Source: Fragum whitleyi (taxonomy: Eukaryota > Mollusca > Bivalvia > Cardiida > Cardiidae). Taken from it: a DNA stretch of 64,000 nucleotides. The position numbers and the translations under genes were made by a program. The stretch covers positions 43,165,869 to 43,229,868 of the forward strand of contig OX411554.1 in assembly GCA_948146395.1 (NCBI GenBank). The letters run 5' to 3'. Positions 1 to 10,970 of the stretch are shown here, piece by piece (within the stretch, counting starts at the first letter, position 1; every line of letters starts with the position of its first letter). The notes under the pieces are model-generated. The model saw only the letters and a program-made list of their open reading frames with translations. It was not told the DNA's origin and did no database searches.

Positions 1-79
1 AATGAAACCCTATTTTATGGTTGCTCATTTGAATCGTCTCAATGAGAAAATTCCTATGAATACCCATATTACAGGATTG

Positions 80-235
80 TGCAAGATTCATAAAGGTAGT
101 GGACCAGTTATAGTTCCACAACATTCAAACTTTAAGTGTTAACCATTGCTTTCTAATGACTTCATTAGGAAACCCCAGGTTAACATGGTGAAAAATTATG
201 TGTTCCAAAATGTTGTAGAACTTTACAGGTCCTCC
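80..235. repeat. Decayed copy of the 45.6-kb MITE
   Basis: It shares AAGGTAGTGGACC, TTCATTAGGAAACC and GGTTAACA in the same order. Upstream, 1-60 holds a fragment of another hairpin family (CATTTGAATCGTCTCAATGA). Confidence 0.5.
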
Positions 236-1416
236 TCCTTACCCACCCACACCCAACTATGGCTGTGTAACACATCTTGATTGTTAATTTAAATTCTGTG
301 TATTTAGTTCAACTTATTGAGTTTTGATGAAGTCTGAAGTCTTACTTCTATATCAGGTATGGAGGCCATCTGGCGTTGTGAAGTTGAGAATTTCCCAGCA
401 TTCATTGTGGTTGACGATAAAGGAAATGACTTTTTTAAAGAGTGGCAAGTTGAATGAAAGGACCTGTGGCAAACCTTTTTGAAAGAAGTGGCATTATCTA
501 CATAAAGTTTATAGTATAGTGAAAGCATATTGACTTGAACCTAACCTTTATACAGAATACGTAATTACGCTCATGAACAAGATGGCGATCAGGTATGGAT
601 AGTCCGTTATACTTAGAAATTACTGTAAGTGTGGACTTATAGCATATATGAATATAATGGGCACCTTGTCATGAAGTAGACAATTCAATTTTAAAAACAA
701 CAACAATTGTTTCTACTTGTGTGCGACTGTTTCTAATGAAATAAATAGATAAATAAATTGTAATAAACAAAATTGATAATTGTAGGTATCGTCATCCGCA
801 TTCAAAGGTTCTTAAGTAGCACAAGTACATGCCAGTGACATCTTTGCAGTAAAAAAGATATTTTTTTTAAGTATCAGGTTTTCTGAATTAACATGTGCAC
901 TTCAACTTCACAATAAGATCCTGCAGTTAGGCCATGTTTTGCGGTTGGGAAATGTCTGATATCAATTTATTGTAATCTCAAAGGCAAGGTTCAGGTCAAT
1001 ATGCTTCCACCAACATTCCCACACTGGAAGATGTTTGGGGTAATTATTTGCTGGTTGTCTGTCGATTTGAAAGCTCAAGCAGTTACAATTTATAAATCAT
1101 CAGTGGGGTCCAAAAACGTAACTCCAGCTTATTCAAGTTAAAGTTACTTTTTTTTATCTCCTAAAAACAATATTCTTAAATGCTTTCCAGTAGAACAACT
1201 GGATTCTATTTAATATGCTTTTGCATGATGGCATTCAAAAGGCTTTAGCAATACCAGGACTTTTCTAAGGCTAGGGCCTGTTGCCCTTAATTTAGGGAAA
1301 AATACATCAGTATGGGGAAGCTTATTATTTGATATTTTGGTAGTAAGCTACATATTGTGATTAATTTAGGTGTACGGACCTAAAATTAGTGATTAATCAA
1401 GTAAATTGGCAATTTA
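236..1416. other. No gene seen
   Basis: AT-rich; only chance frames below 75 codons; no splice-bounded coding-like segment. Confidence 0.6.
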
Positions 1417-1474
1417 ATTCTAAAACCTTGTTACAACAGCTTTATAATAGCTGTAGTTACAAGGTTTTTAGAAT
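1417..1474. repeat. 58-bp hairpin
   Basis: ATTCTAAAACCTTGTTACAA/TTACAAGGTTTTTAGAAT with CAGCT/AGCTG near a TTATAAT loop. Similar cores (GTAACTACAGCTGTAAC) occur at 46367, and AACTAAAGCTT/AAGCTTCAGTT at 51012-51045. Confidence 0.65.
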
Positions 1475-1649
1475 GACTCATACAAAATCTTTAAAAAAGA
1501 ATAGATGACCAATTATTAGCATGAATAAGTACATTTTTGCCAGACACGATCTGGTATTAGTGGGAATATTTGTTTTATTAAAAAAAAGGCATTTTTAGGG
1601 GTGAAATTCTAGAGAGGGGAAGCGGCTGTAAATGGATCCAGTTTCTTAT

Positions 1650-1878
1650 TTAACACTTTCCTGTTTTACAAATTTTGGACCTGTCCAAATTCAAAGGTTT
1701 TGCAGACAAAAAAATTAAAGTGAATTTGTTTTGAAAAATAACCATTCAGTAGGGTAGAAAATAGTGTGGAAAAAGAAGAAATTGCTTGTCAGAAGCAATT
1801 TATTCTTTTTTCACAATGTTTTCTCAATCATAAAATTACGGGCACGTAAAAAGCAGGGATTAAACAGCAAAGGGTTAA
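1650..1878. mobile_element. TTAA-bounded MITE, 229 bp (piggyBac-like), copy 1
   Basis: TTAACACTTTCCTGTTTTAC at one end, AAACAGCAAAGGGTTAA at the other; central hairpin (1770-1811). It has the same length and order as the copy at 57.6 kb. TTAA plus CCC termini suggest piggyBac mobilisation. Confidence 0.75.
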
Positions 1879-2423
1879 AAAAAACACTTATGAATACCTT
1901 GGTCAAAAGTATACAAAAAAAATTCAAAATTATATGTGACCCATCAGTGAAAATGGACTATCAGGGACTGTCCTAAATATACAATTGAAAAAGCGATAGA
2001 TTTTAGTAGAGGTCAACTACATATTACATATCAAAATGCTTAGATTGGACAGTAGATGGATTCAGAATTCAGCGAAGTGTACAAATATCATCATTTGATT
2101 CAAATGTATATTTATCATAAAAGATTGTTATTAATAATTGTTTTTAAATATTAGAAATATAAAATGCTGAAAGAAGAAGGTTTTTTTGTGTTCTTTATAT
2201 GAATTTCTAGTTTCTATTTTAAACTATCTCCAAACAACAAATTTACAGGCTCATCTAAATCTAAAAAGGTTGTGAACAACTATTCAAAATACCTGAAGTT
2301 CTACTGTGATGATGTTCAGGGTTTTATGGAACACAGGTTTGTGAGTTGAGATGCTTAAATAAGCTGCAAGGGCCCTCAAAACTATCTGATATGAGACCCT
2401 GGGATCCCTATTAGATCAACTTA

Positions 2424-2467
2424 AGAAAAGAATTGAAGGCAAGTTAGATAGTCTTCAATTCTTTTCT
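2424..2467. repeat. 44-bp hairpin
   Basis: AGAAAAGAATTGAAG and CTTCAATTCTTTTCT are perfect 15-bp arms around a 14-base loop. Confidence 0.7.
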
Positions 2468-2587
2468 GAACTTGATGCTAAAAGGAAAAAATCTTTCCAA
2501 TCCCTTTAGAAGCTTAATCCAGAGAATATTTCAAACTAGACTGTTGCAAAGGGGATCTTTCCCCCCCCCCCCTACAAGTGCTTGTCT

Positions 2588-2812
2588 ATAATGAATAGCC
2601 ATTTTTCCATTGATGGGCCATAACTCTGTCAAAAGTCAATGGTCCATAACCAAAATTTGACCTGCACATCTCTGCTTGATACTGATTATATCTGTGAAGT
2701 TTGAATGAAATTTGTCCAATAGTTGCTGAGAAATTGAGGGGACACTAAAAAGCTACAGGCAAATAGAAAGACAAGCGGACTCCATGTGCCCCCTAACATA
2801 TTTTTTTTGAGG
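2588..2812 (+). repeat. Decayed hairpin-tail-type element
   Basis: It contains AAGTTTGAATGAAATTTGTC, a residual AAAGACAAGCGGAC array and TGTGCCCCCTAACAT at the end. A C12 tract precedes it at 2561-2572. Confidence 0.4.
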
Positions 2813-3252
2813 TATAAAAATATTTATTTCAATATTTACACAAAAACATGGGAACGACTAAAAAGAGATGGCTTATATCCAAAGTAGGGGCTCCTATATC
2901 TTTAGCAAGGATACTTATAGAAATACAAAACTTTAATGGAGATGGATCCTAGGTCTGATGGGTCAGGATTTTGAGTCTCTTTCCTGAGTAAGCCAATTTT
3001 GTTCATCATAACCAATGTCTTTGAACCCTTGTCATATTGAATTTAAATTTTGTTTAAAATCATAGAAGCAATTTTGAAGACAATTTAGCCAGCCTTTCCC
3101 ATGCTTTCACATGATCATTTAGTAGAAAGCAGACAGGGTTGGCTAAATTCAGGCCACAGGTTAATTTAAGTCTGGAAGAAGCATATTTTGGTACTTACAT
3201 AAAACTGCCAGCCAAGGTTCTAGTATAGGGTCATATCATGTTTTTGAAGGCA

Positions 3253-3513
3253 TTAACATTTGCAGAGACCCACAAAATGGTATAATGCCAGAGTGAGAAG
3301 CACAAGTCTTTTAACCTCAAAGGGCAAAAAGCACTGAACGTACCACTGTAAGTAAATTTTTATTTGAAAACCTAAATCTATTGACAATTCTGGTTTGAAA
3401 GTGGGAGACAGGTGGTATAGACTAACCTCAGACTGCACATATGTGCAGGCTGATGTTTGTCTATAGCTCCTGCCAAAGCAGGAATATTCCGGGTTAAGCA
3501 TGACAAGGGTTAA
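3253..3513. mobile_element. Family J MITE, left terminus eroded
   Basis: The right half is intact (CTGCACATATGTGCAGGCTG, then GCATGACAAGGGTTAA). The left half has lost its terminal match. Confidence 0.6.
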
Positions 3514-4207
3514 AATAATTTTAGGGTTTTTGCAAATGTTAATACTTGAAAAAAGATGTATTGATGCTATTATTGCCTAGAAGAAAGACTTGTTTTTGTT
3601 CAGATTTCAAAATAATTCATAGGAATGCTTTAAAATTAGCTCCAAACCCACAAATGTGCAAGGAAAACTGTGTTATGAATTACACTGTCACTTTTGTTTA
3701 AACTAAATTTTGCTTGTTAAATTTATGACGTCAAAAATTTAATGAGGGAATAGGATCAAGGTCTTTATTTATGCTCTATTTTAATGTTAGACACAGAAAC
3801 TTATAACTTGTATATGCCAAGACGACCGAGGATATTGAAGTGAAAAAGCCGAGGGTTTACAACATGTGAATTTCCCTGTTTATCCATATTTTCTCCAGTT
3901 AAAACACAGGTTTTATCCATTAATGTATGCCTATAACAACCTGTAAATGTACATTTTATGCAATAATGCTGTTTCAATCATTTGTTAACAAAAAGGTGAC
4001 TTTCTTCTTGTCCAGGATCAAAAAGAGCTTGTCTGCATAAAAGAGGATAGATGAATTTTTAGGAAACGTTGTTAATTGAAAAGGAAGAAAATGCAGGAAT
4101 CCAGCATAATAATTCTTCATTAAAACCAATGTTTTCAACCCTTTCATTTAAAGACTTATCTAGTACCTTTCTGGGGGCCAACTTATTTATGGCCCAAATG
4201 GGTACCG

Positions 4208-4480
4208 TTTTTAGCTCCACTGGCCAAAGGCCAGCAAGCTTTTCTCAGAGAGGATTGTCCGTCTGTCTGTCTGTGCGTAAACTTTTCACCGAACTTTTGT
4301 AGTATTCTTAAAGATCAAGGAAGAGGACCTTACCCATTGTCTCAGGCCAAAATATTTACTGCTCTAGTTTATAAACCTTACAGTTTGGGATCAGAGGAAT
4401 CTCTGGGCTTGTTTTCTCACAACAACTTTCACAGAGCTTGACCCTAGGATCATTTTTGAGAAATTTGGTTGAAATGAGGG
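4208..4480 (-). mobile_element. Family E tail fragment, inverted
   Basis: On the minus strand it ends with GCTTGCTGGCCTTTGGCCAG then TGGAGCTAAAAA, preceded by a GACAGACAGAC array; the rest of the body is decayed. Confidence 0.65.
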
Positions 4481-4700
4481 GCCCGTTTTAATAAACATCT
4501 TGTATGAAAATTAATTTAGTCAAAACCAATATTATATAAATCATATCTGGTGTTTTCATTCATGGATGGATTCTACCTTGCAATATCTCATTGTAATCGT
4601 CTTTAGAAGACGATTCCAATGAGATGTTGCATAGCACAATTTCTTATTTAATTACAACTGTAGAAGCAACTTTAGTTTTTGATTTACTTAAAAAATGAGC
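4477..4700. mobile_element. Family N MITE with CATTGG-AATCGTCTT hairpin
   Basis: Left GGGGCCCGTTTTAATAAACA then TCTT; central TCTCATTGTAATCGTCTT/AAGACGATTCCAATGAGA at 4587-4625. The second copy is 33177-33418, with GGGGACCCGTTTTACTAAAC and a closing AAGATGTT...CAGGCCC. Confidence 0.65.
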
Positions 4701-4714
4701 GTAAGATATTTAGT

Positions 4715-7363
4715 ACAAGAGGACCATGATGGTCCTAGATCACTCACCTGCATCTCTTTGACCCCTGGGACATCACATTAATCAAAAAGGCAGATGTCAA
4801 AAAGGAAATAATTTCTACATAATATCAATACCATGGAATAATTTCAGCAAAGAGCAAGACAGATATGCCTTTTTGCTCTTTAATTCTATGCCGCCCAAAT
4901 TGGCATACCTGGCCAAACGGATCGACCTTGACCGAGACAGATCAACTCGAAACTCGGAGTGTTTCAGGATCAGGTGGTCCCCTGGTCACTCTATGTAAAA
5001 CGGGATGCACCCGGGTAAAGCCCAAATGTGACCCCAGGGTCTTGATATGAGCAAACTTGGTAGAGGTTCATAAGATGATGCATATGAAAGCTGTCTGCCT
5101 TCTGGTTTCAAAGAAAAAGATTTTTGAAGGTTTTCCTATTTTCACCCATCATGCTCAGATGAGCTAAAATGGATGCGCCTGGGTCGAGCACAAATATGAC
5201 CCCAGGGTCTTGATATGAACAAACTTGGTAGGGGCTCACTAGATGATGCTACATACCAAAATTGAAAGGTGTGTGCCCTCTGGTTTCAGAAAAGAAGATT
5301 TTAAGGTTTTTCGTTCTTTTATTCTATGTAAAAAGGGTTGTGCCCTTGCAAAGCCCACATATTATCCTAGGGTCTTGATATGAACAAACTTATTAGAGAT
5401 CCACTAGAAGATGCTACATACCTAATATGAAAGCTGTCTGCCTTCTGGTTTCAGAGAAGACAATTTTTGAAGATTTTCATTTTGTTACCCTTCATTCTCA
5501 GAAGAGCTAAAATGGATGTGCCAGGCACATGACAAATATGACCCTAGGGTCTTGATATGAACAAACTTAGTAGAGGTCCACTAGAAGATGCTACATACCA
5601 AATATGAAAACTGTCTTCCATCTGATTTCAGAGACGAAGATTTTTCAAGATTTTCGCTCTTTGATTCTTTGTAACAAGAGCTTCGCAGAGTGGCGCAAAT
5701 ACGCCCGATTGGGCTTGTCAGTAACCTTGGCTTGTCAGTAAGGTGAGCTTGGATGATATCTAAAATACATTTCAAACAGACAGACAGACAACTGGTGCTA
5801 TAACATAGAATTACCTTTTGAGTGTAAATTGAAAATGATTTTATGCACAACTATATATCAAACAGTTATTTTGCAAGTTTCAGTTCATTCCAATTCAAAG
5901 TGTGACGAGTTGCTCACAAAAGAAATATAGTGAATTTCAATCAATTCAAGGGCAGGTAATACAAGAAAGACCCAAGCTTTTTGAATTTCTGAAGTCTTAT
6001 GCTTAACCAAATATCAGGGTTACATTATGGCAAGATTCATTTCAATCCAATTAAACTTGTAGGAGTTGTGCACACACACGCACAAAAAAATCTGTAAATT
6101 TAAACTATTTTGTGAAGTAAAGGGCAGATAAATCAGGAACTATTTTACATATGAAAAAATATTTAGTCCTAAGCACAAATAGACAACCTACAGAGTCATT
6201 ATGGCAAGTTTCCTTTCATTCCCATCCAAAATGTGGGAGAAAATGAGCTGAAAAGAAATTTTGTTTTTCATCAACTCAAGGGCAGATAATCCAAGATAAC
6301 TCAAGAATGACTGGAGCATTTTGAAGTGAAAAGTCTTATGCAAAACACGATATCATAGAGAGTAATTTTGTCTAGTTTCAGCTCATTTCAATTGATAGTT
6401 AAGGAGGAGTTGCACACAAAATACTGTGATTTTCGTTGAATTCAAGGACAGATAATTCAAGATTTCTCAGGAATGACTGGAGCAATTTGAAATTCATAGG
6501 TCTTGTGCACAACTAGGCATCACAGGGAGTTTGTGTCTAGTTTCAGCTCATACCCATTGATAGTTAAGGAGGAGTTGCACACAAAATACAGTGATTTTCG
6601 TTGAATTCAAGGACAGATAATTCAAGATTTCTCAGGAATGACAGGAGCGATTTGAATTTCATAGGTCTTGTGCACAACTAGGCATCACAGGGAGTTTGTG
6701 TCTAGTTTCAGCTCATACCCATTGATAGTTAAGGAGGAGTTGCGCACACAAAAAACTGATTTTGGTTATATTCAAGGGCAGATAATTCACGATTTCTCAG
6801 GAATGACTGGAGCGATTTGAATTTCAAAGGTCTTATGCACAACTAGACATCATAGGGAGTAATTGGGCCAAGTTTCAGCTCATTCCCATTGATAGTTTAG
6901 GAGGAGTTGCGCACACAGAAAAATGCTAAAGGACAGACAGACGGACGGACGACCGAAGCCATAACATAATACGAACCTTCGGGCGTGTAAAAAGGGTTGC
7001 CCCTGGGCAGAGTCCAAATATGACATTAGGGTCTTGATATGAACAAACTTGATAGAGGTCGACTAGATGATGCTACATATCAAATATGAAAGTTGTCTGC
7101 CTTCTTGTTTCAGAGAAGATTTTTGAAGATTTTCATATTTTCACCCTTTTTGTTAAGGGTAAAGGGAAAGTTAAGAGTGGATTTCATTTATTTGAACAAC
7201 TTTGGTAGAGCTTGACCCAAGGAAAATCCCTCCCAAGTTTCATCCAGATTGGCCCTTTGGTTTAGGAGGAGAAGATGTTTGAAGAAATTGTGGACGCCGG
7301 ACAGCTGACGCCGGACATTGTACTATCACAAAAGCTGCTCACCTTACTCAGGTGAGCTAAAAA
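4715..7363 (+). mobile_element. Hairpin-tail element, family B, interrupted by a family C element
   Basis: Head ACAAGAGGACCATGATGG with ACTCACCTG just inside; tail CTCACC...AGGTGAGCTAAAAA. The body is a tandem array of about 170-bp units, each with GGGTCTTGATATGAACAAAC (5036, 5206, 5370, 5549, 7028). A family C element splits it at 5673-6993. No protein coding. Confidence 0.8.
5673..6993 (+). mobile_element. Hairpin-tail element, family C, nested in family B
   Basis: Head AACAAGAGCTTCGCAGAGTG with ATACGCCCGA; tail TACGAACCTTCGGGCGTGTA followed by AAAA. The body holds about 165-bp tandem units (TAGTTAAGGAGGAGTTGC at 6396, 6561, 6726, variant at 6893), the middle two almost identical. A GGACAGACAGACGGACGG microsatellite lies before the tail. 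Confidence 0.8.
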
Positions 7364-7971
7364 CCGGCCCCTGATGCTTACAGGTGACAAATGTTTTGGT
7401 AATTGTGAATGGAACAAAAGGTGGACAGAAAAATGGATGCAAGACACTTTAATTATAATAGCTCACCTAGAGTACTTTTTGCTCAGATGAGCTCAAAAGG
7501 CTTGTAAGAATTATAACAAACAACAAAAATAAATTTGAAAATTTGTCATTGGAAAAAATACATGGTCTTTTTATACAAATATACACACATAACTGCTATG
7601 TACACAAACCATTGTGGCATTTCAACTTAAGTGACTACTTCAATGTAGAAATTATTAAGGAGACTATGAGATGTGTAATATGAATTTGTTTAGACTCTGG
7701 GAATCTTTGGATGGTATTCTAGCCTATTGATTTACATGTATTATCAAAGTTATGATTGTCTTTAAGATTGCAAAAAAATGTATTATAATTTAATACTTTT
7801 GTTTTCCATCAATTTTTCTGCCTTTTGATTGACTGAAAAATGGGTTTTATTGCTCGATGAAGACAATGTCTAACACGCAGATAACCTTGGGTGCAACATA
7901 GTCCCACAAGAAATATGTATAATTATAGAGAAATTCTTCCATTTTGCTTTATGATATTAATTATAAGGTAT

Positions 7972-8097
7972 GAAGAGGTTTTTTTTCAATCATGGATGTA
8001 TGAAACTAAAAACCTTATCACACTCATGTATGGTTCTGCTTTGTGTATTCATACAGTATAATTAGATTTTGTTTCATACTTCAATGAAATTAAAAAA
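7972..8097. mobile_element. Family S foldback MITE, copy 1
   Basis: GTATGAAGAGG, ATGAAACTAAAAACCTTATC, TATTCATACAGTATAATTAG, GTTTCATACTTCAATGAAAT. The better copy is 35088-35225; a fragment is at 46052-46150. Confidence 0.55.
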
Positions 8098-8492
8098 ACA
8101 CTCAATTCATCTCTTAAATGAACTGCACATTGGAAAAAAGGCAATTCCAAATTAAACTTCAATAAACACAATCAATTAGACTCTTATACACCAAGAAATT
8201 CTAATCCGATTAATCAATCAATATCTTGGCAAAGTAATTAAGATTGTAGTTTGCTTTCTGTAATCAGCATATGGTTAAAATATTACATATATGTGTACAT
8301 TTTACATTATAATTTATACGGTTTCTTGCAAGGGTATGTGCTAATTTATTCCTGGCGGAAAAAATGATGTCATACGAGCCAAAGGAGAGATTACACACCA
8401 TATTTTACTGCTTGGAATAAATCATAATGGGTATACACCAAATTCTTTTAAACTGCCAATATCACCTAATGAGCCCCAACATTGTGAGTAAA

Positions 8493-8640
8493 TTAACCCT
8501 CGTCATTCTGAACTCGGAATATTCCTGTTTTGACAGGAGGTATAGACATAGATCAGCCTGCACATATGTGTAGTTTGATTTTAGTCTACACCTTGTTTGT
8601 TCCCTTTCAAGGCAGAGTTGTTAATGAATTTAATCTTCAA
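8493..8640. mobile_element. Family J MITE, right part missing
   Basis: TTAACCCTCGTCATTCTGAA, then GGAATATTCCTGTTTTGACA and CCTGCACATATGTG. The right terminus is not found. Confidence 0.55.
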
Positions 8641-9099
8641 AAGAAATTTTGTCTACATCCTTGGATTCTAGGGCTTTCAATACTTTGATATGAGTGCAAT
8701 TCTGAAAATTGTGTTTGTTAGTAGAAGGAATATGCTTATAAGTTTTAATGTTTAAAATTCATGACATGGCACTGTTTAAATCAATGGACGTTTCATATTG
8801 TATATTGATGGTTCAGTGCAAAGCAGATGTAACTGCCAATCCATTTAAAGGCAGTTAAAACTGTTTTATGCTGAGCAATTGATATGTGATAACTATCAAA
8901 GCCATCAAAGGGAAAGAAACAATTTGAGTATTGAAGGAAACAACACTTGCGGTCATAGTAAAATATTTAGATGGGCACTGGTAAAATGAAATGCTCCCAA
9001 TATATTAAGGGGGATGGGGGTATAAAAATAATTATTTACTGTCTTAACTGTATTACAAAAATTACAAGTATCTGTGCTCAGCTGTTGAGTGCTTGATAG

Positions 9100-9327
9100 T
9101 GGATAAAAATCTAGTTTTAAAAGATACATAATTCACACAAAATTATCTAGAGTTATCCACCTTGATAGTAAAGGTTGTTCTTCTGATAGTGAACATGAGT
9201 CCTAAGTTTCAAGTGAATGCCTTCAGTAGAACCAGAGATATCACAAAATGTAAAATTCTTCATATGACAACAACACCAAAGCTTTAGCAATAACTTGGGT
9301 TTTCTCCGAAAATAGCCAAGCTAATAA
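9100..9327 (+). mobile_element. Decayed family G element
   Basis: It ends TTGGGTTTTCTCCGAAAATA then GCCAAGCTAATAAA and shares CCACCTTGATAGTAAAGG-like and AAGTTTCAAGTGAATGCCTT sequence with related DNA near 49.08 kb. The head is not recognisable. Confidence 0.5.
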
Positions 9328-9776
9328 ACAATGTGATATCTTAGAGTTTCAAAGCTGTGTTGTAAAATTCTTGTGTACTCAAATTAATTTTTATATATGT
9401 ATTTTTTTCATTAAATATTCCCTTTCTTCCATAGCTAATATTATAAAACCACAAAATTATAGAAAGTTCACTCAATAAATATGACACCATGATTCTTGGA
9501 GACCTATTGAGTTTTAGTTCTAAAAATTGTCAAGTGGAATTCTGGATATTCCTCCAGTATAAGATACAGACAAAGACCAGCATGCATAATTAAGCATGTC
9601 ATATCTTAATCTATATACAACCTGAATTATTTCTAAAACCAGAAAAGTTCAAACATAAGCCTTTAATAAGGGAATACTGACTCTTCATGAGTGCATCAAG
9701 GGCTTACAGTACTTTTACTTTAATGCAATTTCAACAAGGTTTTTTTTATTCAGCATGATAAAATATAAATCAAAGT

Positions 9777-10030
9777 TCACAAATTTTCTTTATCTTTCAC
9801 CATATATTTTGATGTGGTTGATTCTAGTCCACAACTACGTTTGAGATCGACTTCTTTTGCTTGTTTTCTTTGTACAATCTGTAGTGGGGAATCTGTGTTC
9901 ACACTCCTGGAAGAGAGGGGTGATCGCGTCACATTGTCAAACTGATTTGATTTCTTTTTCTGTGGAAAAAGTTCTTTGGGTTGGCTTGATCTGACTTTCT
10001 GCTTTCTCTGTTTTGGTCCCTCTTTTGTTT
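9777..10030 (-). CDS. CDCA3: CDCA3-like coding exon 3 (C-terminus)
   Basis: Acceptor GTTCTTTCAG, residues 132-215. It is lysine/glutamine-rich, with TRSPLSSRS, TDSPLQIVQRK and the terminal VKDKENL. The RSPL/PLQI stretch resembles the RSPLTIL region of vertebrate CDCA3 that precedes its own KEN box. Confidence 0.87.
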
Positions 10031-10935
10031 CTGAAAGAACAACATGGTTTATTATTGAGATTCCAAGTGTATGATCCTTAACTAAATTTTAATCCTAAAC
10101 AAGAGGCCTAAGAGTGCATGTATCGCTCCACTGGCTTTAAGATCTTTAAACTTTCATTAAATGAAGCTTTCTTTGAATGAAAACAACACTTTGAAATATT
10201 TATCAGCCAAACTAAATTTTGTGAGCAACTTTTGAAAAGGGTCTCCCAAGGAACATTCTGGTAAAGTTTCATTAAAATCGGCCCAGTGGTTCAGGAGAAG
10301 TTGTTCAAAAATTTCGGGCTCAATAAAAGCCCAACCCTGACACGCCAATATTTTGGGGTCAATCAATATTTCTTGAACAACTTTAGAAGAGGGTCACTCA
10401 AGGAACATTCTGGTAAAGTATAATTGAAATCGGCCCAATGGTTTAGGAGGAGATGTTATTCAAAGATTTTGGTTTCAAAAAAAGCCCAGCCCTGCCACGC
10501 CCATATTTGGGGTTCAATCAAAATTTCTTGAACAACTTCAGAAGAGGGTCACCCTAGGAAGATTCTGGTAAAGTTTCATCGAAAAATCGTTGGGGAAAAG
10601 ATGTCGTTCAAAGATTTCGGTCTCAAAATAAGCCCCACCCTGCCATGCCCACATTGGGGGGCCAATCAAAATTTGAGGAACAATTTTTTCAAAAGGGTTA
10701 ACCAAGGAACATTTTGGTAAAGTTTGGTTGAAATCAGCCCAGTGGTTCAGGAGGAGATGTTGTTCAAAGATTTCTGGCTCAAAATAAGCCTCGCCCTGCC
10801 GCGCTCATATTTGGGAGGTCAATCAAAATTTCTTGAACAATTTAAGTAAAGGGTCAACCAAGGAACATCCATGCAAAGTTCATTCAAATTGGCCCAATGG
10901 TTTTGGAGGAGAAGATTTTTAAAGATTTCAAAGTG

Positions 10936-10970
<35 letters not shown>

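Larger units (their letters stand above)
7364..9099. other. No gene seen; MITE fragments only
   Basis: It contains the family S and J copies listed separately; otherwise AT-rich with no coding signal. Confidence 0.6.

Noticed and set aside
4715..7363. CRISPR-like regular repeats
   Set aside because: Units of 165-170 bp are tandem without spacers; this is eukaryotic transposon body sequence.
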